Assembly (NCBI GenBank): GCA_903873705.1
Contig: CAIQPK010000008.1
Location: 1 to 34,107, forward strand
DNA length: 34,107 nucleotides
Reading direction: 5' to 3'
Origin: an uncultured Acidobacteriota bacterium
GTDB lineage: Bacteria > Acidobacteriota > Terriglobia > Terriglobales > Acidobacteriaceae
The position numbers and the translations under genes are program-made. The notes under the pieces are model-generated. The model saw nothing but the letters and a program-made list of their open reading frames with translations, was not told the DNA's origin and did not search any database. Shown in pieces: positions 24,300 through 32,257 of the stretch; position 1 is the first letter of the stretch; every line of letters begins with the position of its first letter.

Positions 24300-25049
24300 C
24301 TACCGGGTCAGGATGACGGGGCCGTCTTTGGTGATGGCGACGGTGTGCTCGAAGTGGGCTGAGATGCTGCCGTCGGTGGTGACCGCAGTCCAGCCATCTT
24401 CGAGGACTTTGACGTCGGCGGTACCGATGTTAATCATCGGCTCGATGGCCAGGACCATGCCGGCCTTGAGGCGGGGGCCTTTACCGGCAGGACCGAAGTT
24501 GGGGACCTGGGGGTCTTCGTGCATGTTGCGGCCGATGCCGTGGCCGACGAACTCGCGGACGATGCCGTAGCCCTCGCGCTCGCACATAACCTGAACAGCG
24601 TTGGAGATGTCGCCGAGACGGCCGCCGACGACGGCCTTGTCAATGGCGGCGTAGAGGGAGGCTTCGGTGACGCGGAGAAGCTTGGCTACGGCGGGGGAGA
24701 TTTCACCGACGGCGTGGGTCACGGCGGCGTCAGAGTAGTATCCGTCGATGATGACACCGCAGTCGACTGAGACGATGTCGCCGGACTTGAGCGCGCCGCG
24801 ATCGTGGGGGATGCCGTGAATGACTTCGTTGTTGACCGAGGTGCAGAGGACGGCCGGGTAGCCGTGGTAGCCCTTGAACGCCGAGATGGCGCCGAGTTCT
24901 TCAATTTTGGCGACAGCGGCGCGCTCGAGATCCATGGTCGTGGCACCGACACGGACGGCGGCCTTCACAGCGTTGTGGACCTGGCGGAGAGCGATGCCGG
25001 AGGTGCGCATCTTGTCGATCTCGTTGGCGGATTTAATCTGGATGGCCAT
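24300..25049 (-). CDS. map: Methionine aminopeptidase, type I
   Basis: The product (249 residues) removes the initiator methionine from nascent proteins. Metal ligands fit the family: D96, D107, H170, E203 and E234, with H78 (EVIHGIP) in the pocket. There is no N-terminal zinc-finger or SH3-like extension. ATG 25049 starts the usual IQIKSANEIDKMR, but there is no SD site because an AGGGATT-type array ends 6 bp upstream. It lies between adk and infA, the usual order. A gap of about 165 bp to infA holds only a small GC-rich near-palindrome around 24143-24165. Confidence 0.97.
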   Translation of the reverse strand: MAIQIKSANEIDKMRTSGIALRQVHNAVKAAVRVGATTMDLERAAVAKIEELGAISAFKGYHGYPAVLCTSVNNEVIHGIPHDRGALKSGDIVSVDCGVIIDGYYSDAAVTHAVGEISPAVAKLLRVTEASLYAAIDKAVVGGRLGDISNAVQVMCEREGYGIVREFVGHGIGRNMHEDPQVPNFGPAGKGPRLKAGMVLAIEPMINIGTADVKVLEDGWTAVTTDGSISAHFEHTVAITKDGPVILTR

Positions 25050-25054
25050 AGGGC

Positions 25055-25102
25055 AGGGATAGGGATTAGGGATGAGGGATTAGGGATTAGGGATTAGAAA
25101 AC
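25055..25102. repeat. AGGGATT-type heptamer array in front of map
   Basis: One partial and five full units (AGGGATT, with one AGGGATG), then AGAAAAC. Period is exactly 7. It lies within the adk-map gap and replaces the expected ribosome-binding region of map. Confidence 0.9.
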
Positions 25103-25166
25103 CGGGCTGCTGTTAGATGATGCTTGGCGTCATAAGAAGCACTCAGTGGTATCTTCGCCCATTTCA

Positions 25167-25874
25167 CTATTCACTTGCTTCCGGGTGATGGCGCAGGACA
25201 AGGAGTGCTTTGCGGATTTCGTGTGTGACGGCTTCTACGGGCTGGTCGCCGTTGACTTCGGCGAAGCGGTTGCCGTGGGAGCGGTAGTACTCGATGACGG
25301 CTGCGGTCTTGGAGTGGAAGGCCTTCATGCGTTCGTCGAAGACGGCTTCGGTGTCGTCGGTGCGCTGCTCGAGCGGCGAGCCGTCGACGTCGCAGTGGCC
25401 TTCGACCTTGGGCGGATTGGTGTAGGTGTTGTAGATAATCCCCGTTTTGGAGATGCGGCGGCCAGTGATGCGTTTGAGCAGAACATCTTCGGGAACGCTG
25501 ATAGAAACAGCCACCACGGGAAGCAGGTAGGCGACGAGCTTGGTATCGAGCCACTCGGCCTGGTTGAGGGTGCGGGGGAAGCCGTCGAGAATGTAGCCGT
25601 GCTCGGTGTCAGGCTGGGTAAGGCGTTCAGCGACGATCTCGTTGACGAGGTCGTCGGGGACGAACTTGCCCTGGGCCATCAGGTCTTCGGCCATCATGCC
25701 AAGCGCGGTGCGGTCCCGGCGATGCGCGCGGAGGAGGTCGCCGGTGGAGATTTGCGGGATGCCGAACTCGGCCATGAGCAGCTGGGCCTGCGTGCCCTTG
25801 CCCACGCCGGGCGCGCCGATGAGGAGCATGGGGCCGGGCAGGAAGTCGCTCGCGTTGGGAAGAGGATGGGGCAT
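25167..25874 (-). CDS. adk: Adenylate kinase
   Basis: The product (235 residues) interconverts ATP + AMP and 2 ADP. P-loop GAPGVGKGT at 20-28, the AMP site ISTGDLLRAH, DGFPRTLNQA, and a LID region (about 137-180, ITGRRISKTGIIYN). The LID lacks the four-cysteine zinc site. There is a 15-residue N-terminal extension relative to most Adk proteins; an internal ATG at 25829 would give the shorter form. Neither start shows a clear SD site, and ATG 25874 directly follows an AGANNNT-type heptamer array. Standard position between secY and map. Confidence 0.96.
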   Translation of the reverse strand: MPHPLPNASDFLPGPMLLIGAPGVGKGTQAQLLMAEFGIPQISTGDLLRAHRRDRTALGMMAEDLMAQGKFVPDDLVNEIVAERLTQPDTEHGYILDGFPRTLNQAEWLDTKLVAYLLPVVAVSISVPEDVLLKRITGRRISKTGIIYNTYTNPPKVEGHCDVDGSPLEQRTDDTEAVFDERMKAFHSKTAAVIEYYRSHGNRFAEVNGDQPVEAVTHEIRKALLVLRHHPEASE

Positions 25875-25880
25875 AAGAGC

Positions 25881-25915
25881 AGAGCGTAGACCGTAGAGAA
25901 TAGATGGTAGAGGGT
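25881..25915. repeat. AGANNNT-type heptamer array in front of adk
   Basis: Five consecutive 7-bp units: AGAGCGT, AGACCGT, AGAGAAT, AGATGGT, AGAGGGT. It ends 6 bp before the adk start codon. Confidence 0.8.
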
Positions 25916-25926
25916 GCGGTTACGTT

Positions 25927-25961
25927 GGAAACCCACGTCCGGAAGGCCGAACGTGGGTTCC
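25927..25961. promoter_or_regulatory. Strong hairpin in the secY-adk gap
   Basis: GGAAACCCACGT (25927-25938) pairs with ACGTGGGTTCC (25951-25961) with one bulged A. The 12-nt interior holds a further CGG/CCG pairing. It lies in the transcribed gap between secY and adk and could be a processing or termination element; no long T-run follows on the minus strand. Confidence 0.55.
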
Positions 25962-25994
25962 GATGTTGCTATTTATATTGTTTCCGTTACGAGC

Positions 25995-26031
25995 GAGAAG
26001 CAGATTCCTTCGCTGCGCTACGGAATGACAA
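25995..26031. repeat. Dispersed 37-bp element, copy 1
   Basis: It starts GAGAAGCAGATTCC and ends GGAATGACAA, with ATTCC/GGAAT able to pair. It is identical over 37 bp to 33308-33344. Located 20 bp past the secY stop. Confidence 0.9.
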
Positions 26032-26050
26032 CTCAAAAAGCGTGCAACGG

Positions 26051-27460
26051 CTACCAGCTTCTGCGGCCCTTGATGCGGCCGGACTTGGGCGAGAAGCCGT
26101 CGTAGTGGCGCATGATGAGCTGCGATTCGACCTGGTTGACCGTGTCCATGGCGACGCCGACGACGATGAGCAGCGAGGTGCCACCGAAGTAGAAGTTGAG
26201 GCCAAGACCGTTGGTCATGAACGGGGGCATGCGGTCGAACGCGGCACCGATCAGGGGAATGTGGTTGAAGTGGATGCCGGAGATCAAGAACATCGGGATG
26301 ATCGAGATCACGACGAGATAGATGGCGCCAACCAGCGTAATGCGCGTGAGGACATCGTTGATGAAGTCCGAGGTGCGCTTGCCGGGGCGGATGCCGGGGA
26401 TGAAGCCGCCGTACTTGCGCATGTTGTCGGCGATATCGTCCGGGCGGAAGACGATGGAGATGTAGAAGTACGCGAAGAAGATGATCGCGACGATGTAGAG
26501 GAAGACGTACAGCGGCTCCGACGGTGCCAGCGCACGGAAGACCGGGCCGAAGAAGGCGTTGTCCTTGAAGGAGAAGCCGAAGATCGTGACGTTCTGGAGC
26601 AGCAGCGGAGCGGAGAGGATCGAGCTTGCGAAGATGACCGGCATCACGCCGCCGGAGTTGATCTTGAGCGGGAGGTGCGTGGTCTGGCCTTCGGTGCTGC
26701 GGCGCCCGACCATACGCTTGGCATACTGCACAGGGATGCGGCGCTCGGAGCGCTCGACGTAAATGATGAAGGCAACGACCGCGACCATGGCAACGATCAG
26801 CAGGATGATGGCGATGGGCGTGAAGGTCCCCCAGGCACTGGTCTGAACTTTTTCCCAGAGGTCAGCGATACCGCGAGGGAGGCCGACGACGATGCCGGTG
26901 AAGATCAAGAGCGACATGCCGTTGCCGATGCCGCGCTCGGTAATCTGCTCACCCAGCCACATGATGAAGGCGGTGCCACAGGTGAGCGTGATGACGCAAA
27001 GCGGAAGGAACTCCGCCTTGGGCATGGTGACCATCGACTGGCCGGCGGCGGAGTTGGTGAGCGTGAGGCCGATGAAGAAGGCCTGGACGATGGCGAGGAG
27101 CACCGTGACATAACGCGTCCACTGGGTGATCTTGCGGCGGCCAAGTTCGCCTTCCTTCTGCAGCTTCGCGAGCGGCTCATAGATGACGGTGAGCAGCTGG
27201 AAGATAATCGAGGCCGTAATGTACGGCATGATGCCGAGGGCGAAGATGGTGAGCTTGCGCGCGTTGCCACCGGAGAAGAGATCGAGCAGGCCGAGGGCGG
27301 AGCCGGCGTTTTGATTGAAGAACTGCGCGAGCTGCGCGGCGTCGATACCGGGGGTGGGAATGTGCGCGCCGACGCGATAGACCGCAAGCAGAAAGAGCGT
27401 GAAGCCAATGCGCTTGCGGAGGTCGGGAATCTTGAAAATGTTGCTGAATTTCTCGAACAT
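26051..27460 (-). CDS. secY: Preprotein translocase channel subunit SecY
   Basis: The product (469 residues) forms the protein-conducting channel with SecE and SecG. It shows ten membrane helices in the usual spacing, starting IPDLRKRIGFTLFLLAVYRV (helix 1), with the cytoplasmic basic loop VVFRPDDIADNMRKYGGFIPG and the C-terminal loop GTSLLIVVGVAMDTVNQVE. It is slightly longer than E. coli SecY (443). ATG 27460 is chosen; a TTG 18 bp upstream is unlikely. It is preceded by a strong hairpin in the rplO-secY gap. Confidence 0.97.
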   Translation of the reverse strand: MFEKFSNIFKIPDLRKRIGFTLFLLAVYRVGAHIPTPGIDAAQLAQFFNQNAGSALGLLDLFSGGNARKLTIFALGIMPYITASIIFQLLTVIYEPLAKLQKEGELGRRKITQWTRYVTVLLAIVQAFFIGLTLTNSAAGQSMVTMPKAEFLPLCVITLTCGTAFIMWLGEQITERGIGNGMSLLIFTGIVVGLPRGIADLWEKVQTSAWGTFTPIAIILLIVAMVAVVAFIIYVERSERRIPVQYAKRMVGRRSTEGQTTHLPLKINSGGVMPVIFASSILSAPLLLQNVTIFGFSFKDNAFFGPVFRALAPSEPLYVFLYIVAIIFFAYFYISIVFRPDDIADNMRKYGGFIPGIRPGKRTSDFINDVLTRITLVGAIYLVVISIIPMFLISGIHFNHIPLIGAAFDRMPPFMTNGLGLNFYFGGTSLLIVVGVAMDTVNQVESQLIMRHYDGFSPKSGRIKGRRSW

Positions 27461-27582
27461 CGGTGTGGAAGCCTTCAAAAGCAGAGGGTGATCTTAGAAA
27501 ACATTTTACGCGCTGACGAGAGGTTGTGCCTGCCCTTGAAAAACGCAGATGACTCTCTCGGCTCGAGATGGCAATTTCTCTC

Positions 27583-27614
27583 AAAAACGGCATTGGCCGG
27601 GGTTGTCCCCGGCC
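27583..27614 (-). terminator. Terminator-like hairpin between rplO and secY
   Basis: GGCCGGGG (27595-27602) and CCCCGGCC (27607-27614) pair perfectly over a 4-nt loop. Read on the minus strand the stem is followed within 7 nt by GTTTTTGAG. It would end or attenuate transcription before secY, or act as a processing site. Confidence 0.65.
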
Positions 27615-27625
27615 GTTCCGTGCGA

Positions 27626-28093
27626 CTAGGCTGCGGGCGCTTCAGCGGCGCCGATGACGACGGCCTTACCGCCGGCGGCTTCGATCTTCTGGGCAGCGGC
27701 CTTGGAGAACTTGTGCGCGTGGACCGTAACGGCCGAGGTGATCTCGCCGTTGGCGAGGACCTTCACCAGGTTGTTGCGCTTCTTGTGCAGGCCGAGCGAA
27801 ACGAGCTTTTCAATGGTGAGCTCGGTCTCGTTGAGGCCGGAGATGGTGTCCAGGCCGAGAACCGTGTACTCGACACGGAAGATGTTCGTGAACCCGCGCT
27901 TGGGGAGACGGCGGTGAAGGGGCATCTGGCCGCCTTCGAAGCCGCGCATGAGCGACGAACCCGAACGCGAGCCCTGACCCTTGTGCCCGCGGGTGGAGGT
28001 CTTACCCATGCCGGACCCCATACCGCGGCCGACGCGCTTCTTGTTTTCATTCGCCTTTTTGGGGGCGCGGAGATTGCTGAGATTGAGTGCCAT
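27626..28093 (-). CDS. rplO: Ribosomal protein uL15
   Basis: The product (155 residues) is a late-assembly large-subunit protein. The Gly/Arg-rich N-terminus [20 protein letters not shown] and the C-terminal [18 protein letters not shown] are standard. ATG 28093 has GAGG 6 nt upstream; the frame is open 39 bp further, but [15 protein letters not shown] is the family start. Confidence 0.97.
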   Translation of the reverse strand: MALNLSNLRAPKKANENKKRVGRGMGSGMGKTSTRGHKGQGSRSGSSLMRGFEGGQMPLHRRLPKRGFTNIFRVEYTVLGLDTISGLNETELTIEKLVSLGLHKKRNNLVKVLANGEITSAVTVHAHKFSKAAAQKIEAAGGKAVVIGAAEAPAA

Positions 28094-28147
28094 GATGTCC
28101 TCGCTAACGCCGACTTGGAGGCCGACTCGCATGTTGGGGGAGAGCGT

Positions 28148-28196
28148 GGGCTGAAGCCCTTTTGGGGCGGCCCATTTACCGCGGGCTGAAGCCTGC
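28148..28196. repeat. Two compact GGCTGAAGCC hairpins, rpmD-rplO gap
   Basis: GGGCTGAAGCCC (28148-28159) and GCGGGCTGAAGCCTGC (28181-28196) are tight palindromes sharing the core GGGCTGAAGCC. A related copy is at 30871-30886. Confidence 0.75.
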
Positions 28197-28221
28197 TGCT
28201 ACTCCAAAGTGGTTATTTCGA

Positions 28222-28407
28222 TTACTCGACGACGCGGACGAGGTGAGGAACCTTCTTCACCATGCCCATGATCGACGGCGTGTTTTCGCGTTCGATTATC
28301 TGGTTCAGGCGCGTGAAGCCCAGGCCCTTGATGACGAGCTTGTGCTTAACCGGCGTGCAGATCTTGGAGCGGAAGTATTGCAGCTTGATTTTGTTTTCGC
28401 TTGCCAT
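28222..28407 (-). CDS. rpmD: Ribosomal protein uL30
   Basis: The product (61 residues) is a small large-subunit protein. IKLQYFRSKICTPVKHKL and IKGLGFTRLNQIIERENTPS are characteristic. It lies in its usual place between rpsE and rplO. Confidence 0.96.
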   Translation of the reverse strand: MASENKIKLQYFRSKICTPVKHKLVIKGLGFTRLNQIIERENTPSIMGMVKKVPHLVRVVE

Positions 28408-28425
28408 TGTTGTTCTCCGATTGCA

Positions 28426-28500
28426 AGGGCCCAGGGCTTAGGGCCCAGGGTCCAGAATGCGATTTAATTTCTGGGCCCTGGACGCTGGCCCAGAACCCTT
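28426..28500. repeat. AGGGTCC-type inverted heptamer hairpin, rpsE-rpmD gap
   Basis: Left arm of four units (28426-28453) plus AGAATGC; right arm about 28473-28500 (GGGCCCT, GGACGCT, GGCCCAG, AACCCTT). On the minus strand it begins 5 bp after the rpsE stop. Confidence 0.88.
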
Positions 28501-28505
28501 AATTC

Positions 28506-29012
28506 TTAGAGTTCGTCTACGGACTTGCCGCGCAGGGCAGCTACTTCGGCCTTGTCGCGCAGTTGCGAGAGCGCGTCGAAAGTGGCCTTGATAACGTTGT
28601 GCGGGTTGGCCGAGCCGAGGGACTTGGTCAGCACGTTCTGGATGCCGGCGGCGGTCATGACGGCGCGAACTGTCTTGCCGGCAATGATGCCCGTACCTTC
28701 AGGAGCCGGCTTGAGCAGAACCGAACCGGCGCCGAAGCCGCCGAGGACCTGGTGAGGAATCGAGGTCTCGGTGAGGTGGACGCGGATGAGGTTCTTCTTG
28801 GCGGACTCGATGCCTTTACGGATCGCCTGGGGCACCTCTTTTGCCTTACCCGATCCGTAGCCGACTACGCCTTCAGCGGGGTCGCCAACGATGACGAGAG
28901 CGGCGAAGGACATGTTCTTGCCGCCCTTGACGACCTTGGTAACACGGTTGATCGAGACGACCTCGTCCTTGAGGTTCATGCGATTGCCGTCGATTCTGGG
29001 TTTCATTGCCAT
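28506..29012 (-). CDS. rpsE: Ribosomal protein uS5
   Basis: The product (168 residues) acts in translational fidelity and mRNA unwinding at the entry tunnel. The double-stranded RNA-binding-like half (about 10-75; [33 protein letters not shown]) and the C-terminal half ([30 protein letters not shown]) are present. ATG 29012 is preceded by GGAAGAAAG. Confidence 0.97.
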   Translation of the reverse strand: MAMKPRIDGNRMNLKDEVVSINRVTKVVKGGKNMSFAALVIVGDPAEGVVGYGSGKAKEVPQAIRKGIESAKKNLIRVHLTETSIPHQVLGGFGAGSVLLKPAPEGTGIIAGKTVRAVMTAAGIQNVLTKSLGSANPHNVIKATFDALSQLRDKAEVAALRGKSVDEL

Positions 29013-29090
29013 TTTTCTTTCTTCCTTTTTATATCTCCCCGGCACACCGGTCCGGGAGTTTGCAACTTCTAGCGGTTGCTTATGGTTTAG

Positions 29091-29139
29091 GTTCTCGGCT
29101 GTCGGTTCTCGGTGAGCAATTCACTGAGAACCGAGAACT
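29091..29139. repeat. GTTCTCG heptamer inverted repeat, rplR-rpsE gap
   Basis: GTTCTCG, GCTGTCG, GTTCTCG on the left (29091-29111) and GAGAACC, GAGAACT on the right (29126-29139) form a hairpin with a loop of about 14 nt. It begins 1 bp after the rplR stop on the minus strand. Confidence 0.8.
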
Positions 29140-29140
29140 C

Positions 29141-29506
29141 TTAGAAGTCGAGACCAGCTTCACGAGCGGCGTCGGCGAGGGCCTTGATGCGACCGTGATA
29201 GAGGTAGCCGCCGCGGTCGAAGACCACCTTCTTGATGCCCTTTTCCTTGGCGCGCTCGGCGATCAGCGTACCGACAGCCTTGGCCGCCTCGACGTTGCCG
29301 CCGACCTTACGATCAACGCCCTTGGGCGTGACCGTGGAGGCCGAAGCGATGGTGACGCCGTTCGCGTCGTCGATGAGCTGGGTGTAGATGTGGTTGAGCG
29401 AACGATAGACGTTGAGACGCGGACGCTCGGCGGTGCCGGACATCTTGGCACGAATGCGCGAGTGGACGACCTGGCGAATGTCATTGCGCTTGCGAAGATT
29501 GATCAT
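29141..29506 (-). CDS. rplR: Ribosomal protein uL18
   Basis: The product (121 residues) binds 5S rRNA and docks it in the large subunit. [33 protein letters not shown] and [20 protein letters not shown] are canonical. A perfect 9-bp hairpin lies just upstream of its start. Confidence 0.97.
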   Translation of the reverse strand: MINLRKRNDIRQVVHSRIRAKMSGTAERPRLNVYRSLNHIYTQLIDDANGVTIASASTVTPKGVDRKVGGNVEAAKAVGTLIAERAKEKGIKKVVFDRGGYLYHGRIKALADAAREAGLDF

Positions 29507-29528
29507 GGTGGTGTTCCTTTCCTAAAGG

Positions 29529-29549
29529 CGTCGCCTCAATGAGGCGACG
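29529..29549. promoter_or_regulatory. Perfect hairpin in front of rplR
   Basis: CGTCGCCTC and GAGGCGACG pair fully around a 3-nt loop, 22 bp upstream of the rplR start. It could be a dispersed repeat hairpin or an RNA-level control element. Confidence 0.6.
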
Positions 29550-29564
29550 TTCGGTGAATTGCTT

Positions 29565-29638
29565 AGGGTTCAGGGCTCAGGGCTAAGGGTCAAGAAAGCT
29601 CTTGCCTTCTGAACCCTGGGCCCTTGACCCTAAGCCCT
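29565..29638. repeat. AGGGTCC-type inverted heptamer hairpin, rplF-rplR gap
   Basis: Left arm of four units (29565-29592; AGGGTTC, AGGGCTC, AGGGCTA, AGGGTCA) plus AGAAAGC; right arm of four units (29611-29638) preceded by CCTTCT. Loop length equals that of the copy at 21735-21808. It begins 1 bp after the rplF stop. Confidence 0.9.
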
Positions 29639-29639
29639 G

Positions 29640-30179
29640 TTACTTGGCGCCGGTCTTTCCGACCTTCTTCTTGAGCTTCTCGTCGGAGTAGCGTACACCC
29701 TTGTTCTTGTACGGGTCGGGCTTGCGGAGCGAACGCATGTCCGCGGCAACCTGGCCGACCTTCTGGCGATCAATGCCAGAGACTGTAACGTGGGTCTGCT
29801 TGGGATCGATGGCGACTTCGATGCCAGTGGGCAGCGGGAATTCGATGGGGTGGGAGTAGCCGAGTGTAAAGACAACCATGTCCTTGCCCTTGAGCTCCAC
29901 ACGGTAACCGATGCCGACGACGTCGAGCTCTTTCTTCCAGCCGTTGGTGACGCCTTCGACTGCGTTGAAGACCAGCGCGCGGGCGAGGCCGTGGACGGCG
30001 GCGTGCTTGTCGTCAGGGCGCTCGACGGTGAGAACGCCGTCCTTCTGCGAGAGCGTGATGCCGGCCGGGATGAGGGCGTTGACCTTGCCCTTGGGGCCTT
30101 CAACGGTCGCAATGTTGCCGCTGAGGGTGTACTTGACGCCCGCAGGGATGGTGATGGGCTTTTTGCCGATACGTGACAT
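29640..30179 (-). CDS. rplF: Ribosomal protein uL6
   Basis: The product (179 residues) sits near the factor-binding stalk base. It has two repeated alpha/beta domains, with [15 protein letters not shown] at the start and [20 protein letters not shown] plus PYKNKGVRY near the end. Usual length and position between rpsH and rplR. Confidence 0.98.
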   Translation of the reverse strand: MSRIGKKPITIPAGVKYTLSGNIATVEGPKGKVNALIPAGITLSQKDGVLTVERPDDKHAAVHGLARALVFNAVEGVTNGWKKELDVVGIGYRVELKGKDMVVFTLGYSHPIEFPLPTGIEVAIDPKQTHVTVSGIDRQKVGQVAADMRSLRKPDPYKNKGVRYSDEKLKKKVGKTGAK

Positions 30180-30238
30180 TTTGAAAATCCTTTGGTGGCT
30201 TGCGAGTCGCGAAGAGCTGTCTTCGTTCCACTGCAGCC

Positions 30239-30275
30239 GGCGGTTGTCCGCCTTGCCTCAGGGGCTAAAAGCCCC
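30239..30275. repeat. Paired compact hairpins, rpsH-rplF gap
   Basis: GGCGG-TTGT-CCGCC (30239-30252), a CTTGCC-type linker, then GGGGC-TAAAA-GCCCC (30261-30275). A similar two-hairpin layout occurs at 30797-30826 (GGCGGTTCGCC, then GCCCGTT/AACGGGC). Confidence 0.6.
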
Positions 30276-30332
30276 TTTGAATCTTGTCGCTCAGACTGCG
30301 TGACTAAAGACACGCCCCTTCAAAGCGGTGAG

Positions 30333-30731
30333 TTACCAGACTTCAGCGAGGATCTCGCCGCCGACGTTTTCGCGGCGGGCCTGGCGGCCGGTCATGACGC
30401 CCTTGGGGGTGGTCATGATGGAGATGCCGAGGCCGCCCTGGACGCGCTTGATCTCGTCCTTGCCGAGATACACGCGGCAGCCGGGCTTGGAGATGCGCTT
30501 GAGGTCGCGGATGACCGGCTCGTTGTTCGGGCCGTACTTGAGATACACGCGAATGACCTTCTGCCCATCTTCTTCGGCAGCCTTGTAGTTCGCGATGTAG
30601 CCCTCTTCCTTGAGGATGCGAGCGATCTCGGACTTCAGCTTGGAGGCTGGGGCATCGAGCTTCTGGTGCTTGGCGCGGTGGGCGTTGCGGATGCGCGTGA
30701 GGAAGTCTGCAACTGGGTCGGTCAGGTTCAT
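30333..30731 (-). CDS. rpsH: Ribosomal protein uS8
   Basis: The product (132 residues) binds helix 21 of 16S rRNA and in E. coli represses the spc operon. [20 protein letters not shown] at the start and [20 protein letters not shown] at the end are characteristic. ATG 30731 has AAGGA 5 nt upstream; the longer open frame reaching 30830 runs through repeat sequence. Confidence 0.98.
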   Translation of the reverse strand: MNLTDPVADFLTRIRNAHRAKHQKLDAPASKLKSEIARILKEEGYIANYKAAEEDGQKVIRVYLKYGPNNEPVIRDLKRISKPGCRVYLGKDEIKRVQGGLGISIMTTPKGVMTGRQARRENVGGEILAEVW

Positions 30732-30796
30732 CGTTATCCTTTCATCCCCCGTTCGCTCCAGGATGAACATCCGGGAGAACCTGCAGGAATGGTTTT

Positions 30797-30826
30797 GGCG
30801 GTTCGCCTTGCCCGTTCGAAACGGGC
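30797..30826. repeat. Paired compact hairpins in the rpsN-rpsH gap
   Basis: GGCGGTTCGCC (30797-30807) followed by GCCCGTT-TCG-like loop-AACGGGC (30810-30826). The layout matches 30239-30275. Confidence 0.55.
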
Positions 30827-30870
30827 TCAACGTGTCGCGCCTTACTTTGGTCTCACCCTGGTTAGAGGGC

Positions 30871-30938
30871 CGAGGCTGAAGCCTCGTTCAACACCGGAAA
30901 GACTAAGCGAGGACAAGCCTCGATGTCTCTTTCCGGTG
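30871..30938. repeat. GGCTGAAGCC hairpin and nested hairpin, rpsN-rpsH gap
   Basis: CGAGGCTGAAGCCTCG (30871-30886) is a perfect palindrome-like hairpin. It is followed by an 11-bp stem CACCGGAAAGA (30892-30902) with TCTTTCCGGTG (30928-30938), enclosing an inner CGAGG/CCTCG stem. Confidence 0.7.
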
Positions 30939-30970
30939 GAAGCGATTACCTTGCTTGCCGGTAAAGTTGC

Positions 30971-31156
30971 TTACCAGCTGGACTTGACGACACCCGGGAT
31001 CTCGCCCTTGAGCGCGAGGCCGCGGAAGCAGAGACGGCAGACGCCGAACTTGCGCAGGAACGCGCGCGGACGACCGCAGAGCTGGCAGCGGTTGTGCTGG
31101 CGGGACTTGAACTTGGGTACTCGTGCATCTTTGACGCGCTTTGCAGTAGTTGCCAT
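30971..31156 (-). CDS. rpsN: Ribosomal protein uS14, zinc-binding short form
   Basis: The product (61 residues) is the S14 type Z. Zinc ligands C24, C27, C40 and C43 are present ([19 protein letters not shown]). Position between rplE and rpsH is usual. Confidence 0.97.
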   Translation of the reverse strand: MATTAKRVKDARVPKFKSRQHNRCQLCGRPRAFLRKFGVCRLCFRGLALKGEIPGVVKSSW

Positions 31157-31197
31157 TTTTGTCTCTCTATTCTTTGCAGCCGAAAACGTTTAGAAAC

Positions 31198-31746
31198 TTA
31201 CGCGCCCTGACGGAAGGGCATACCAAAAGCCTTGAGCAGTTCGCGGGCGCCGTTGTCATCCTTCGCAGTGGTGACGATGGTGACGTTCATGCCCTTGATT
31301 TTGTCAACCTTCGCGTAGTCGATTTCAGCGAAGATCAGCTGGTCGCGCAGACCGAGGGTGTAGTTGCCGCGGCCGTCGAATGACTTCGACGAAACGCCAC
31401 GGAAGTCGCGCACGCGAGGCAGCGCGATCGAGATCAGGCGGTCGAGGAACTCATACATCGCGTCGCCGCGCAGGGTGACCATTGCACCGATCGGCATGCC
31501 CTCGCGCAGCTTGAACGCAGCGATGGACTTCTTCGCCTTGGTGATGACTGGCTTCTGGCCGGCGATGGCGCCGAGGTCAGCGAGCAGCGGGTCCATGATC
31601 TTGACGTTCTGGGTGGCTTCGCCGAGACCCATGTTGATGACAATCTTCTCGAGCTTGGGGACAGCCATCGTGTTCTCGAGGCCGAGCTCCTTCTGGAGGG
31701 CGGACTTGATCTCGCTGCCGTACTTTTCTTTGAGTCGTGCTGGCAT
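31198..31746 (-). CDS. rplE: Ribosomal protein uL5
   Basis: The product (182 residues) binds 5S rRNA and contacts P-site tRNA and S13. [39 protein letters not shown] and the C-terminal [20 protein letters not shown] are canonical. ATG 31746 ([12 protein letters not shown]) is chosen over the further-upstream open frame because GAGAGAAGAG lies just before it. Confidence 0.98.
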   Translation of the reverse strand: MPARLKEKYGSEIKSALQKELGLENTMAVPKLEKIVINMGLGEATQNVKIMDPLLADLGAIAGQKPVITKAKKSIAAFKLREGMPIGAMVTLRGDAMYEFLDRLISIALPRVRDFRGVSSKSFDGRGNYTLGLRDQLIFAEIDYAKVDKIKGMNVTIVTTAKDDNGARELLKAFGMPFRQGA

Positions 31747-31824
31747 TTTCTTTTCTCTCTTCTCCACGGTTTCGGGGTGGTTACCGGTTCGTAGGGTGAT
31801 CAACTTGTGGTCTTGCTTATTGCT

Positions 31825-32196
31825 TTACTTTGCTGCTTTTTCGGCGATGGTGACGCCGTTGGAACGGGCGATGCGCGTCTTCTTGCCATCGGTGCCGACC
31901 TGGAAGCCGGCGCGGGTCTTCTTGCCTTCGGAGTCCAGCAGCATGACGTTCGAGATGTGGATCGTGGCTTCCTGCTCGAGGATGCCGCCGGCGATGTTCT
32001 GCTGGGGGTTGGGCTTGACGTGCTTCTTGATCATCTGCGCGCCTTCAACCAGGACACGTCCCTTGTCGGCGATGACGCGAAGGACGCGGCCTTCTTTGCC
32101 CTTGCTCTTGCCGGCGATGACGACAACCTTGTCGCCCTTCTTGATCTTGATCTTCGACTTTTTGCCGGTAAGTGCCGGCTTCAATTTGCTAGGCAT
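31825..32196 (-). CDS. rplX: Ribosomal protein uL24
   Basis: The product (123 residues) is an assembly initiator of the large subunit. The KOW motif (about 16-50; [20 protein letters not shown]) and [20 protein letters not shown] are present. The C-terminal tail is a little longer than in E. coli (104 residues). Confidence 0.97.
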   Translation of the reverse strand: MPSKLKPALTGKKSKIKIKKGDKVVVIAGKSKGKEGRVLRVIADKGRVLVEGAQMIKKHVKPNPQQNIAGGILEQEATIHISNVMLLDSEGKKTRAGFQVGTDGKKTRIARSNGVTIAEKAAK

Positions 32197-32257
32197 TGCT
32201 ATTCTCCATGCTCATGAAGTGAGCCTCGGCGATACGGAGCCGGTGTCCGGAAAAGCG

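Noticed and set aside
25055-25102. Telomere-like TTAGGG array
   Set aside because: The period is 7 (AGGGATT), not 6, it is degenerate, and it lies inside a bacterial operon.
25904-28189. Plus-strand open frame of 761 codons opposite adk, secY and rplO
   Set aside because: It is antisense to three certain genes, has an Asp/Glu/Arg-rich composition typical of reverse-frame reading of GC-rich genes, and shows no family signature.
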